This document shows, piece after piece, positions 10,420 through 21,900 of a DNA stretch of 64,000 nucleotides (positions are counted from its first letter, which is position 1; every line of letters begins with the position of its first letter). This DNA is from Gamarada debralockiae (lineage: Eukaryota; Ascomycota; Leotiomycetes; Helotiales; Hyphodiscaceae), in contig NXFV01001211.1 of assembly GCA_002803225.1 (NCBI GenBank), positions 48,012 through 112,011 of the forward strand, written 5' to 3'. The notes beneath the pieces are model-generated. The model did not search any database. It had not been told where the DNA came from and saw only the letters and a program-made list of their open reading frames with translations. A program made the translations under genes and the position numbers.

Positions 10420-13185
10420 TCAAATAGCATAATTCTCCGTATGCAAAAAGATCTCATCCTTACTATCATCGCCCCAGATATCCGCCTGCAGTCTGGCGAC
10501 CGTGTTCGCGACATCGACACGCATACTCGGCGGTCCACAAACGAACACACACGTCCTCCTCCCAAAAATCCCCTTCCCATCAGGTCCACCTGTCGCCATC
10601 TCCTTCAGCATATAGCCCAAGTCCGGTCGACCATATTCTGTTGACCAGCCTTCCTTCTTCTTGCGGCCCACGAATGCGAAACGTATGAGGTTCTTTTGGA
10701 GCTCGGTTGGTGTGGTGGGGAAGCCAAAGTCGAAGGTTGAAGCTGTTGTTGTGGTTGGGATTTGGATTTGGAGATCGCCCGACTTTTGGCGGGTGTGTGC
10801 TTGGGCCGGAGCTGTGGGGAAAGATGGCGTGGATTGCTCGGGAGGTGAATGGGGAGTGTTTTGTGTTGGTGGAGATGGGAATTCGGAGGGTTGGTATGGC
10901 TGGCGCGAGTCTTGAGAGGCAAAGCTATCACGGATGCCTCCAGGTGGTGGGCCTGGAGGAGGTGGCGGGGGCCAGTTTTGGGGATTGTAACTGGCGCGGT
11001 TGGGAGATGGAGGTGCAAACTGGAAATGAGGGCCGTCATGCCTTGGTGAAGGCGGTGGGAAGTGAAAGTTTCCGATTGTATTGGATCCACGTACTGAGTT
11101 TGGTGAGAGGAATTTGCGTGTTGCTTCGTGTGAATCTTTTTCTGATGTCGCGAATTGTGTTGATTGCCTCTTGTCCTTTCCTTCTAATTTCTCCAGGGCT
11201 GACTTCCTACCGGCTTTCGTTGGCGGTGGAGGGAATGAAGTTTGTGGTGGTGGAATCACCTTGGGTTGTAAGTGTTTCGATTGTGGGAGTGAAGTGATGG
11301 CGTCCTCATCCTCTGCTCTCAATTCTCTTTCCCTCTCGGCGTCACCTTGAGCTTCATCTCGGATCAGCGCCGAGTTTCTCTTCGATGCTATCCCAGCAAC
11401 AAAACCATCTAGCTTGTCATGGAAAAGTGTGCTGATCGGTCTGGGTGCTCTCTCGCTCATTCCCATTCTCGTCTGTCTCTTTGCTGCTGTCACATAAAAC
11501 TGACATGTGACCGTGTCCGGTGGAGCATACTCTCTGCAAATGCGAAGCTCCTCTCTAAACCAGTCCATCGCTTCTAATCTCTTCAAAGCCCACACCACTT
11601 CGATCTTCTTCGTCACGGCCTTTCCATCTCTCATTCGCTTGATCAAATTCAACAGCTGCGAGACGATTGCCGTAATCCCGCTTCCTCCCGCGAAGAGAAT
11701 CACAGTCTCGAAAGCGGCCAGTTCTCTTTGCATCCCGCCGTAAGGTCCATCGAGGTAAGCGCGGTATGTCTTGAAGGGTCCTTTCTCGATGGCCATGTCC
11801 AGAACCCTTCGGGTGAAGCCACCAAATGGTCTGAAAACCAAGGTACAATCTCTGTACAGGTCACCATACTCTGATGGGAAATCCTCACTGCAGAGCGATG
11901 AAATCGTAAAGGGATGATTCTCAAAGATCGAGATACCAGGCATTCGAAGGTAGACGTATTGACCAGGTCTCCATTTCATTTGTGTTGGAATGGTGACTTT
12001 GATTGCATTCTCAGCCATCAGCGTGACAGCGGCTTCGTCACCAATTAACCAAGCGTTCCTCCACGGCTTCATCCAGTTGAGATTGAAGATTCGCACGGCA
12101 TACGACAGAACCCAGATTGCTACAGTCGCCCATAGATAGCTCCACGACGTGAGATAGTTGTGGCAGTGCCAGAAGAGGAGGGCGATATACGCTATCGAAA
12201 CTGGAATATGTACGATGGCGAAGACTTCGTATCCAATGGATCGCAGAATAGGCAATGAATGAACACACAGCACACCCAGAGGCACCAGACAGGCAATTCC
12301 GGTCCCGTAGATGATACCGCTGCCTGGTGGGAAGAGCTTCGCGAACACTAGCATTCCACCATCATCCCAGACAGGCTGAATGTAGAATGGGATCGTATGG
12401 ACCAGCGCAAGGAAGAGACACAAGTAACTACCCCACCGATGGAAGACACCCAATCGATCATGACCAATTCCAGTGATGTATGTGATGAAGTTGGCTTTCA
12501 TGCTCAAAGCAACAATCCATGGCGTCATTGCAACGGCAATCATACCTGCCCTGATGGCGAGTGGTGGAGATCCGTACTGAATGCTTTGCCAATAGAGTGG
12601 TTGCGGTAAGAAGCAGTAGAGGGTAACGAAGGCCAGGGCGATGACGAGGATTCCAATGACCGCGAGTGATGGAAACGCCGTGATTGTCTTTTTGCGCCAC
12701 TTCAACTCAGGAACTGGTCGGTAAAAGATCCATCTGAATAACGCCAGCGTATCGTTGACAAGTCCAATTGACGACCAGTGCGACTGTCCTCTGGTTAGAA
12801 CGAAGGGCTTCTCGACGCCTTCCCGAGGAAACAGCTGGTCGACCGTCCGTCCAGTTTCCATATTCGCCATCCCATACTCATTGTCGGGAGAATATTGGTA
12901 TTGAGTCATTTGTTGTTCCACTTCGTGCTTGTGCATTGCCTGTCTAAGCTTGTCGGTCCACAGATGATACACCCTCGCCGTAGCTACCAATATCATCAGG
13001 ACGATACAGAAGTACGTCCATCCCAGAGCATATTTGCCTGCTTGTGTCCAAGGGTCGACAGTATCTGCCTCTACTAGGCCAGGAGGACTCGTCGGCGTGA
13101 GAGGGATGTAAATTCGTTTCGCAAGCTCTTGTAGGGTCTGGGATCCAGCCCTCGCCGCAGACATCTCTCCCGATGTACCCGGCAT
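10420..13185 (-). CDS. Ferric-chelate reductase / NOX-type flavocytochrome, 921 aa
   Basis: One uninterrupted frame encodes a membrane flavocytochrome that would pass electrons from NADPH through FAD and haem to ferric iron outside the cell. A TM segment lies near residues 52-72, followed by the ferric-reductase transmembrane domain (about 170-370). Candidate haem ligands are H249/H263 and H326/H340. The FAD-binding motif HPFTISS is at 424-430. The nucleotide-binding FAGGSGITA is at about 498-506, and CGPPSM lies near the C-terminus. Between the two halves of the NAD-binding domain lies an unusually long Pro/Ser/Gln-rich insert (about residues 580-830). Other superoxide-generating NOX enzymes share this fold, but the overall arrangement fits fungal FRE proteins better. 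An exact iron-repressor GATA site sits just upstream. Substrate preference cannot be read from sequence. Confidence 0.88.
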   Translation of the reverse strand: MPGTSGEMSAARAGSQTLQELAKRIYIPLTPTSPPGLVEADTVDPWTQAGKYALGWTYFCIVLMILVATARVYHLWTDKLRQAMHKHEVEQQMTQYQYSPDNEYGMANMETGRTVDQLFPREGVEKPFVLTRGQSHWSSIGLVNDTLALFRWIFYRPVPELKWRKKTITAFPSLAVIGILVIALAFVTLYCFLPQPLYWQSIQYGSPPLAIRAGMIAVAMTPWIVALSMKANFITYITGIGHDRLGVFHRWGSYLCLFLALVHTIPFYIQPVWDDGGMLVFAKLFPPGSGIIYGTGIACLVPLGVLCVHSLPILRSIGYEVFAIVHIPVSIAYIALLFWHCHNYLTSWSYLWATVAIWVLSYAVRIFNLNWMKPWRNAWLIGDEAAVTLMAENAIKVTIPTQMKWRPGQYVYLRMPGISIFENHPFTISSLCSEDFPSEYGDLYRDCTLVFRPFGGFTRRVLDMAIEKGPFKTYRAYLDGPYGGMQRELAAFETVILFAGGSGITAIVSQLLNLIKRMRDGKAVTKKIEVVWALKRLEAMDWFREELRICREYAPPDTVTCQFYVTAAKRQTRMGMSERAPRPISTLFHDKLDGFVAGIASKRNSALIRDEAQGDAERERELRAEDEDAITSLPQSKHLQPKVIPPPQTSFPPPPTKAGRKSALEKLEGKDKRQSTQFATSEKDSHEATRKFLSPNSVRGSNTIGNFHFPPPSPRHDGPHFQFAPPSPNRASYNPQNWPPPPPPGPPPGGIRDSFASQDSRQPYQPSEFPSPPTQNTPHSPPEQSTPSFPTAPAQAHTRQKSGDLQIQIPTTTTASTFDFGFPTTPTELQKNLIRFAFVGRKKKEGWSTEYGRPDLGYMLKEMATGGPDGKGIFGRRTCVFVCGPPSMRVDVANTVARLQADIWGDDSKDEIFLHTENYAI

Positions 13186-13224
13186 CGTCGCGTCAATATT
13201 CTGATCGTTCGATTCTTTCTAGTC

Positions 13225-13233
13225 TTATCTGAT
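13225..13233 (-). promoter_or_regulatory. Iron-regulator (SreA/Sre1-type) GATA site ATCAGATAA
   Basis: Read on the minus strand, the 9-mer is ATCAGATAA. It exactly matches ATCWGATAA, the site recognised by SreA-class GATA repressors of iron uptake in filamentous fungi. It lies 40 bp upstream of the ferric reductase ATG (13185) in the correct promoter. Iron repression of this gene is therefore likely, but it is inference from one site. Confidence 0.55.
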
Positions 13234-15184
13234 GCAAATTTCGGGGCCGTAGACGAAGTGCTGACGATCTCACAGGAACAAACCGTAGTTGCCGGAGCTC
13301 CGCAGATTCCCAACTCGTGCCGAAATGTACAGGAATGGTCGAGTAAAAGTGCTATCAGTGAGCACCTGCCATCGAAATCTTGCTGATCTACGAGGAAATT
13401 CGTCGGGTAAATGCACAATGCAAGTATGCGCTCGAAATATCCAATCCAGTTCGTACGCTGTAGCGCTCAGAGGAATGCCAGACTCCTCAATTAATAAAAT
13501 ACAGTAGATAGCGAACGTTGACGATGAAGAAAAGAAGTCCAAGGACAGCAAGACACCACAACGCAAAGTAGGATCCGGACGGATAAAGCGGTGTTGGTGG
13601 TACGTGGATATATGGGTAGATCGATGTGACGAACTGGCTCAACGTTGTACGACGTTCGACTGACCAATGTTCCTGCAGGTGAAAGCCACTCCGTCACCCA
13701 ACCGCTGGGTCTATTGCTTTCGATTTGTATTAGGACATGCGCATTTCCGAAGCGATCGATGATAGGGATGGCCAGTCAGAACGAGATCGAAGCTGGGCGG
13801 TTGAGGGCGACTTGATATTGGTCCCGACCCCAAAAGACCCCAAAAATGAAAATGCCTGTCTTATCGAGCCGCTAGTGCCGTAGTTGCCGTTATCTTCCAA
13901 CATACATGCAAGTCACAACTATGGGGATGCACAGGACGTGCGTCTGGCTGACGTGGATAACGGCTGTATTTCCGTTCAAGTTCGGGAATCCTGGAGGAGT
14001 AGAAAATCCTGTAGATGAAGATGCAGACTTGCAATATGTCTTTTGCAGGTACGAGGATATCAAATCTGTTATTTGGAAAAGCTTTTTTCAAGCAATCTCC
14101 AGAAGAGCTTCGTGTGCAATGCATTGGTGGCAACTGCCGAGCTAACTTACCTGGTCCGCTCACCAACAGGCGTGATCATCACGAGTGCCTGCGACATATC
14201 AAATAGAACGGGGAAGCGCTCCTGGAGCTTGGTGATGGGCAATTCATGGACCGCACCAATGCGGGGTGAGGAGTGGTGCCTTGTTCACGGAGGATGCAGA
14301 ACGGGCGCGTCGAGGAGGACAGCAATTCGCTGAGGTGGACCCTCGCTTCATGTTGGCCCCTGCAGAAGTGAACGGACCAAGCAGCCGCTCTAGCCAGATC
14401 GAGCATGGGAGGGTCGTAAAATAGACGTCCATTGACCACTGAGCTTGGAGATCTCGACTTTCAAAAGTAGGTACTGTACAGAAGTACCACGTATCTCGAG
14501 CGGCTCAAGAGATTACATTCACAACGCCGTTGCCGAAAAGATTCTTCCGCCCGATCCAGCGCTCCTCAGATCTACCGTGCCCAGAAACAGAACAGTGATC
14601 AGGAGAGTCAGCGGCAAAGGCTTCCGCAGGGTCTGTCACGATCATGAAGGGAAGGTTGCACGCGGCTGGGAAAGCACCCTGGCTTTGCTCCTTGTCGACA
14701 GATGGATAAATTTGCAATTGTCTGCATGCAAGTTAGCAAAATCTTGGCGATGGATGGAGGACTTGAGAATCTAAGAAATTCGGAAAGAGATGCCATGGGG
14801 TCAGCTAGCATAGGCATCATGGCCGACAACTGCTTGCGATTGATCATGCAAACGGATCGATGAAGAAGGCAATCAATCGTTCGTTCTTTCTCGGGCAGCA
14901 TTGCAAAAGGAAACGGAAGAAGACGCAAGTAGAGGAATGAAGAATTTATATGACTGCAAACAAGACGCCAATAAAGGCTCAAACCATGGCCTTGCTCGAG
15001 CCTTGTGTTTTGAAGTGGCTCAAGTTTTGTAAATCGCGAGCCCTGGGGGAAAAGCCCATTTTGATTGGGTGCTGAACAGCGCCGGATCTCGGGAGCAGCC
15101 GAATGTTAGCTTTCCCTGTAAAAAAGATTCGCGGCTTCATTCCAAATATCCACCTTGTTGAACCTCCATCTTGCAAACACAATT
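13234..15184. other. Divergent promoter region, ferric reductase / rrp43
   Basis: About 2 kb separates two divergently transcribed genes. More GATA/TTATC words occur near 13860, 13890 and 13954, which may add to GATA-factor control. Open frames on both strands (for example 13861-14166 minus and 14043-14333 plus) overlap each other and show no recognisable protein features. Confidence 0.4.
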
Positions 15185-16219
15185 ATGGCCTCAACAACGG
15201 CCCAACCCACTCTCTCCTTCCCCCGCGAGACCTTCGCCAAACTCTCTCCTCATCCCTACCTCCTCGCACACTTACAACCCACTTCCTCCGCCTCCCCCTC
15301 CACCCGCGCAAACGGCCGCTCACCAACCCATTTTCGAACCCCACACGTCAACAATGGCTCCCTCACACACGCTGAAGGCAGTGCCGTCGTACGAATAGGT
15401 GACACGACTGTTGTTTGTGGTGTTCGAGGCGAGATTTTGCTAGCAAGCAACGTGGCAGGCTATCGTGTTGATAGATCGTCAACTTCCCCATCTGCGAAGC
15501 TTGGATACAATGAACCGAAGGAGTTGGATTTGTTGGTTCCGAATATTGAGCTGGCGACTGGGTGCTCGCCGGCTTTTATGCCAGGTCAACCCCCAAGTAC
15601 GCTGGCGCAAAGTTTAAGTACGAGGGTTTATTCGCTGTTGCATTCGAGTCGGTTGGTTGATGGGGAGGATTTGAGGATTTGGTATCAGCCGCCAGACTTG
15701 AGTGATCAAGACAAGATGGAGGATGAGGAATCAGAGACTGTGGAGCCGGAAATCAAGGCGTTCTGGACGTTATATATCGACATTCTGTTCATCTCGCTGG
15801 ACGGTAACCCTTTCGATGCGGCTTGGGCGGCTGTTGTGTCTGCACTGAGTGATGTTCGGTTACCAAAGGCGCGTTGGGATCCGGATCGCGAGATGATACT
15901 GTGTGATGATTCCGTGGCAGAGTCAAAGAAGCTTCGGTTGAATGGGATGCCTATTGCGGTCACGGCACTGGTGTTCAAGGCGAAGGAGCAGGCACAAGAT
16001 GGGAACAAGAAGCACTGGATACTTGTGGATCCCGATACATTTGAGGAAGGACTATGCGATGAGTCTGTTACGGTTGTAGTTGATTGTGGGAGCGGAAATA
16101 CGAAGATGCTGGGAGTAACAAAGGCCGGAGGCACAATTGTGGGAAGGGAGGAGATGAAGCAGATCGTGGGTCTGGCAGAGACGAGATGGACACAGCTGAA
16201 CCGTCTGCTCAAAGGTTGA
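15185..16219 (+). CDS. rrp43: Exosome complex subunit Rrp43 (RNase PH-fold)
   Basis: This is a single-exon gene of 344 residues. The protein has the RNase PH fold of the six-subunit exosome ring, which guides RNA into the Rrp44/Rrp6 nucleases for rRNA processing and RNA decay. The signature lies in the first 110 residues: a YLLAHL helix, an ANGR segment, FRTPHVNNGSLTHAEGSAVV, then RIGDTTVVCGVRGE. The second half carries DVRLPKARWD and the C-terminal strand set ending WILVDPDTFEE and VVDCGSGNTKMLGVTKAGG. The pattern fits Rrp43/EXOSC8 better than Rrp42 or Rrp45, because of the N-terminal FAKLSPHPYLLAHL. Fungal Rrp43 is normally non-catalytic. The start chosen is the first in-frame ATG; the same frame is open for 30 bp upstream but only with TTG codons. 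Confidence 0.85.
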   Translation: MASTTAQPTLSFPRETFAKLSPHPYLLAHLQPTSSASPSTRANGRSPTHFRTPHVNNGSLTHAEGSAVVRIGDTTVVCGVRGEILLASNVAGYRVDRSSTSPSAKLGYNEPKELDLLVPNIELATGCSPAFMPGQPPSTLAQSLSTRVYSLLHSSRLVDGEDLRIWYQPPDLSDQDKMEDEESETVEPEIKAFWTLYIDILFISLDGNPFDAAWAAVVSALSDVRLPKARWDPDREMILCDDSVAESKKLRLNGMPIAVTALVFKAKEQAQDGNKKHWILVDPDTFEEGLCDESVTVVVDCGSGNTKMLGVTKAGGTIVGREEMKQIVGLAETRWTQLNRLLKG

Positions 16220-16876
16220 ATGATTGCAGAGGGAGGTATTGTATGCTTCTGCTATCCCACTTCAGCCTTTACCGATGTGGACCAAGCATAGTTGCGCAAA
16301 GCCACACAGCGAATTGTGCCCAGCATAGATAAATGCGCCGGATCTGTACGATGGAAAGTATCATCTTTTACCAATATTACCCGGCCATTACCCTCTGCAA
16401 AGTGCAGACAGAATTGATGGTCATCAACGGCCAACTTCTGGCTAGTATTGTAGCTGTATTCTAGAAGTGTCGACTCGACCTTCCAATTTGACAGAATACT
16501 ATGATTCACATGAAACCAAACTTTTCATTTTATGGTGAAGCTCCAATCACTGACACGTAACACATGATTCATTCACAAAGATTGATTCAAACAGATTTTT
16601 TTGGTTTGACAATATGCAGTTCCACGTTTGCGGAAACGAAGCTATTTCAACAACAAAGAGTCAATTCACGTATTTGCTTTGAACTTGAAGCCCCGTCTTG
16701 TGGTTCACGTTCCTCTTCATCTTTAAAAAAATATTCTGCTGGTATTCCATTATCCAACTCCCGTCTAATCACATCCAAAGGCTCATCACCTTCATTTACA
16801 TCACATCGACGCGGCTCCACTCTACAACTTCTCAACTTTCAACCCAGCTCACGATACTGCCTCAACCACGTTCAAA
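16220..16876. other. Intergenic region upstream of the SUR7-like gene
   Basis: About 660 bp between two genes on the same strand. The last 100 bp is C/T-rich, as in many fungal promoters. No gene is seen. Confidence 0.4.
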
Positions 16877-17708
16877 ATGTTTTCAGCAATTCTCCCCGAG
16901 TTAATGACCATCTTCGTCTTTACCCTCTCACTCCTCTGCATCCTCGCCGGCAAATCCCCCGGCTACCTCCAAAACTACGAAGTCCTATACATGAATGTCA
17001 CCAGCCTCAAAGCCTCCTATCATGCCAGCACATCAGAGATCCTTCCTATCCATGATTTCTACAATGTCCACCTCATGACGCACTGCAAAGGATATTATCA
17101 AGATGGCTTCAATCCTCCACTGATGAATGTCAGCTGTTCGTATATGTCGAGCTACAGTACGTCCTCCTTTCCCCTTTCCCATTCTGGTTTTAGTCGAGAG
17201 ATATCTGATATAATTTGCAGCTAAATTCCTTCCCTCCACCCTAATTGCAACCGACCTCCACGTCTCCTCCTCAAACGCAACCCTATCCTCCCTTAATTTC
17301 CCACCCGAAATCCAATCCTCATTCATCAGCACCTACAACCTCCAACTCAATGTCTCCTACATATTCTACGTCTTATCCCTCTGCTGGACCGGCATCGCGC
17401 TCTTCTACGGCCTGCTGGCATTCTTCAAAGGGCAGCTCGGAGCTTTCACTGTCATTTTCACGAGTTCGGCGAGCACATGTTTGCTGATTAGTAGTGCGAT
17501 TTTGACGGCTGTGCAGAGCCAGGGGACTGAGACTATTAATTTGTATGGACAGGGCGTGGAGAATGGTGTTGGTAGGGGAATGGGCGTTACGGGGGGTTAT
17601 GGGAGCCGGTTGCTGGTACTGAGTTGGACGGCGTTTGGGTTGAGTACGTTGAGCTCGGGGTTGTGGGTGTTGGCGGGGATGGCGAGTGCGGTTTTTAGGA
17701 GTAAATGA
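16877..17708 (+). CDS. SUR7/PalI family four-TM membrane protein
   Basis: Two exons, 16877-17156 and 17221-17708, give 255 residues. The 64-bp intron has GTACGT and TTTGCAG borders. The N-terminal hydrophobic helix (MTIFVFTLSLLCILAG) is followed by an extracellular loop with NVT, NVS, NAT and NVS glycosylation sequons and Cys residues. Three more hydrophobic helices follow (IFYVLSLCWTGIALFYGLLAF, a TVIFTSSASTCLLISSAIL segment and VLSWTAFGLSTLSSGLWVLAG). This topology is that of the SUR7/PalI family, which acts at eisosomes and cortical patches or in ambient-pH sensing. Which branch this protein belongs to cannot be decided from sequence alone. A decayed copy of the 3' end appears to lie about 720 bp downstream. 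Confidence 0.75.
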
Positions 17709-18900
17709 GATGTGGAGGATGGAAGGGATGGACGGGACGCAGAAGCAAATATGGGTTTTGTAAAAGAAGACGTCGACAATAAAAGTCTACGTTGGCTGGT
17801 TCTGTGAAAGAAGTCTTCCATGTAACTGAAAGGGGGATTATATGAGCATGGAAAGCATACGTGAGAGACATTCAGAGTCTACGAGTGGTTGAACACACCA
17901 CTACAGACACGATTTTGGTACGCGCCGAAGGCCCGAACCAACCCACAAAAAAATCGTATCGAGGAGGTGCAGATGGCACAATTCACTCAGGGGTTGGATC
18001 AGAGAGAGGAGTCCTGGAAAGTTGTCGCTTGGAAAGTTGGCCGTCAGGAGAACGATGATGGGAGGTTTGCTTTTGAGGGCAGGGGACCAGGTGATACATT
18101 GCGGCGTTTGCGCTCAAGGGAAAGAAAATACATCCGTCACTACGTTGTCATCGATTGATGTCTCGCTGTCGAAGGGCTTTTGCGGGCATTCTGACTGCAA
18201 AGTTCGGCACATTTGCAAGGATAATGCCTCCTGGAGACGTTCACGCTGTTCATGCCGTTCATGAATGTGTGCACCTTTGTTCTCTGTGACGAACCTATCC
18301 TCGAATGCCTTACGCAAGGCGTCTGCCCAGAGAATTTTTGGAATTGAAGTTAGAGCTACCTCGCAAAGTCTAAATAGCCGGTGAAATGAGCTTGCATTTG
18401 GATGGCGAGTGCTGTCTTTAGCAATAAGGGGCCAAGGAGAGGCTAGGACAGGGGAGCAGTGAGATTTGAGTATATTCTCTTTGCATTGTCGTGTTAATAA
18501 AATTGGTTTGTTCGATTAGTTCTGCGGAAGACGTCTTCTATCTACGTGCGGAAGAATCCTGACTCTGAGGGTGACTGAACCCGACACTAAGACGGAAGTT
18601 GTGAGATAGACCGCAATAATGCGTCGTCTAATCCAAGGACTATAAATGTACAGAGATAAACAAATGCCCGCCTTTAGATGTTCTGCTGCTACTGCGACTT
18701 CAATCCAGAGTTAAGAGACCCAATACCAGAGGACAGACTATGAAGCAGAAATGAAGGGACTCAGAAAGTATGCTGAGGATGTAGTGAGGGTTTGAAGAGG
18801 TAGCCAGGGAGAGAAGTTATAAATGTTACCTTTTGCCGTTATCGATTGACGTCTCACCGTCAATTGATATCTCACTGTCGATTGCATGTTGGAAGCATCC
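17677..18900 (+). repeat. Decayed tandem duplication of the SUR7-like gene's 3' flank
   Basis: The segment from about 17677 to 18200 resembles that from about 18400 to 18890. Copy 1 starts GGATGGCGAGTGCGG at 17677, copy 2 GGATGGCGAGTGCTG at 18400. Both then have an AATAAAA stretch followed by a GTTCTGYGRAAGAMGTCTTC-like block. Both end with ATCGATTGAYGTCTCRCYGTC (18150 and 18841). The offset is about 720 bp at the start and 691 bp at the end, so the arms are colinear with small indels. Within copy 2 an 18-bp unit starting ATTGACGTCTC is repeated once more. The alignment was done by eye, so borders and identity are approximate. Confidence 0.5.
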
Positions 18901-21900
18901 TAGGAGCACTTCGTTTGCATGCACGATACTGGGCACTTCAATTCCTTTCAATAATTCACACGAAAAAAGTCACTCTGTGTCGAGGAGCAACTTGGAAAGT
19001 ACTCAGAAGAAACACTAAGATATGTTCCTTCATGCGTTGCGTCCATGAGGAAGGCTCCCTCCACAATTGTGCTTACATATTTTTGCACACCTGCCTCTGC
19101 TTTGAGCAAAGTTCTCTTTCCATTTGAAGGTGGTACAAGTTGGGCACAGCTAGATCATGACGCCGCGGCAGTAGTTTGTCCTGCTTTGTGTGACACGCTG
19201 TTCTTGAATGAGGATTCCAGCATGTCTTTAGAAAGAGTGTCCAATTTCAAGTCTCTTCTCTTCATTTGATTCTATAAGCAGCAGGGAGAGAACGGACACA
19301 CTCATGAAAGTGACACCCAGCCTCGAGGAAATGTCCACAGCTAAGAATTTGATGATGGTTCATTCATTTACAACAATCCGATGCAACTCGTACAGAAGAA
19401 AGCATCAGCATTGGACCTTTAGGCTGAATCGACCCGGCTCAACTTATTTTTCTTGTACCGAAGTTAAGTAAGCATGAGTTGGAGGCAGGGTCAGTTGCTC
19501 CTAACTTTGTTGTCGATGTTACTGTCGTTACCGCACACTCATCAAGCTGAACTTTGGGGACACACAGAGCTTGACTTCCACGAACGAGTTTGTAAATAGG
19601 TTCCAAGTTCAAGATGGAGCAATCAGTCTTGACTCATAATCCCATCATCAGCGCAGTATTTGGCTCAAGACTCCCTTTTTCAAATTCTCCATCCATCGCC
19701 ACACTCCTTATATGTACACAATCTTTCCTGTCGCCTGGTAGTTTCCTAGTCTTCCACTTTCCAATTTCATGTTCTATCTGGAGCTCACAACCCAGTGTTT
19801 CTCTCCTGTCTGTCTCCTCAACACCTTTATCCTGGTCTGTTCAGATATTTCAACCTATACCCCATCCGTTCGTCTCTTCCGTGCCACCTTATTGTGCCCC
19901 AAAACATGTTTCTTGATGCCCTTCTCTCTGTCCCGGGAAGATAATCATGCTATAACCCCTCTTTCAAAGCCAAAAGCTCTTCTCATAGGAGTTTTGTCTG
20001 TTTTGAGACTCGACGTTTCGAAGTCACCGAGATCGAAACTCAATTCAATGCCGGGACAGGAAGGGAGAGGAATCGCGGAAGTGAAGGTGAGGGGCGAGAC
20101 ACGCTGAGAGGGACCTACAATTTCCTCGGATATTAGACATGTGTGGTGTTTGAAAACATGGGAGTGGGGGAGGTGAGATGGTAGATCTTGAAACCGTGGC
20201 CCTCACTTGAGATCGAGCTGAAATTAAAACCATTAAAACAGTTCACGATTGTCAAGGCATGGACCGGGAAGGCATCCACAACTGTCAAAAGTGTCACTGT
20301 GTTAAATGTAGCTGTCAAAGACCGGACCTTGGGGGAGGGTCCAACTTTGGCGGGGAAGATGTTTTGAAAATCCTCTGCATGATCTACTTTTAGACTTAAT
20401 TATTTCATGCAAAAAGGCTCTCTGTTAGAAAATCAGAAAATCGAAACTGTCTACTTCCCGTCCTGAGGTTTGAACAAGCTCAAGCAGTACTAAAAATAAA
20501 GATCCGACGCCGTGGTGTTGAAACAACTCAATCTTCAACTCCCCGAGGTCCATGTCGATATGAAGGGAACGGAACTTCCGACCTTTGATGGGATGGTTTC
20601 ATAGACTTCAGACAATCCATTGGAGTTTGAACATTTGAGGAAGTTATTTTAGGAATTGGATCGAAAATTGAAGCGTTGTGCAGATGTCAAAGATGAGGCT
20701 ACTGATGTTTCGAGAGCTCGGACGTCCAAGGAGATGGTTTCGGGGGCTGGCACGAAGCGGGCAGGGAAGCGAAGTCAGATAAGGCTGATACATCCGGAGG
20801 ATGGAGAGACGAAAACTTCTGGGATTGTCATAGAGTGTTCATTAATTTGAGAGCTAGAGCTAGAGCTAGCGGGGTTGAGTAATATTGTGTTTGTTATAAT
20901 ACCCGAGGGGTTCTATGAGAATGTGGTTGATATGTTTGAAATTCTGACAGGTAGAAGGGTTTCTTTTGGGAAGCAATCGGGGGAACGTGGTGATAGTTAT
21001 TGAGTTCTGACATGATACTAGAGAGGAGTACCGGAGGAGGCGGATAGTCCTCCTTAATGAAAGTGTTATCACCTGGGTATGGTAGCGACAGGGTTGTGGG
21101 ACTCTCATCTTTTGCCAGGCCAAGGGATGTATCTTCATTGATCATCCTAGGATATGAAGTTAGGCATCTGGTGGGTGACTTCCGAGTCCTGAGTTCTTAC
21201 GTGAGAACAATGAAAGTTTGTCAACTGGTCATGCTTGCCAACGGCTGACCTCACGGAACAGTCATCTAATCTTGTAGGTATTCGACTGCTGCTCGTACCC
21301 GATTACGTCCACTTGATCAATTGGTGGGCTCGAGCCAAGCTTCCACAGAGTCGTGATTGCCATGTGGGTATAGCCTGGGCCTTGAGGGTGGTGGAACGTG
21401 CTGATTGAGCCTGTCTGGTCAGTTTGAGCTGAGAAGACGGCTCGCGAGGAGACTCTTCGCTATTGAGGATCTTGAGATGCACCTCATCCCCTTTTTCACA
21501 CAGAGACGGCAGCAGGAACAGCCCAAGGAGCGTCCGGACATTACACAACCATCTTTGACTCTTTACCAAGCTTTTTGGGATGGATGGCATTCCAAATTCG
21601 TGGGATCTTAATCTGAAATTTTCCCAAATGGTCATCACTGACTCCCAATTCATCTGACCAGCAGCTCGGTTCCAAATATCTTCCTCTCCCAACATCATCT
21701 CATTCCCTCCCGAGATGAAAAGTACGTCACGCCTACGGAGGTAATCCTCATCCGTAAAGGAGGACTTTAGCCCTAGCTCCCACGTTCCCTTCATCCGTAT
21801 CCTATCTCCCTTCACATGCCGGAAACCACAGTCAAACAACCATATTCTCACCATAAGGCGTACCCCAAAAACGCCCAAAAGCTCCAAACGTGCCACTCTT

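Noticed and set aside
10605..11090. Additional minus-strand frame and plus-strand frames across the ferric reductase insert
   Set aside because: They are shadows of the low-complexity Pro/Ser-rich coding sequence of the reductase.
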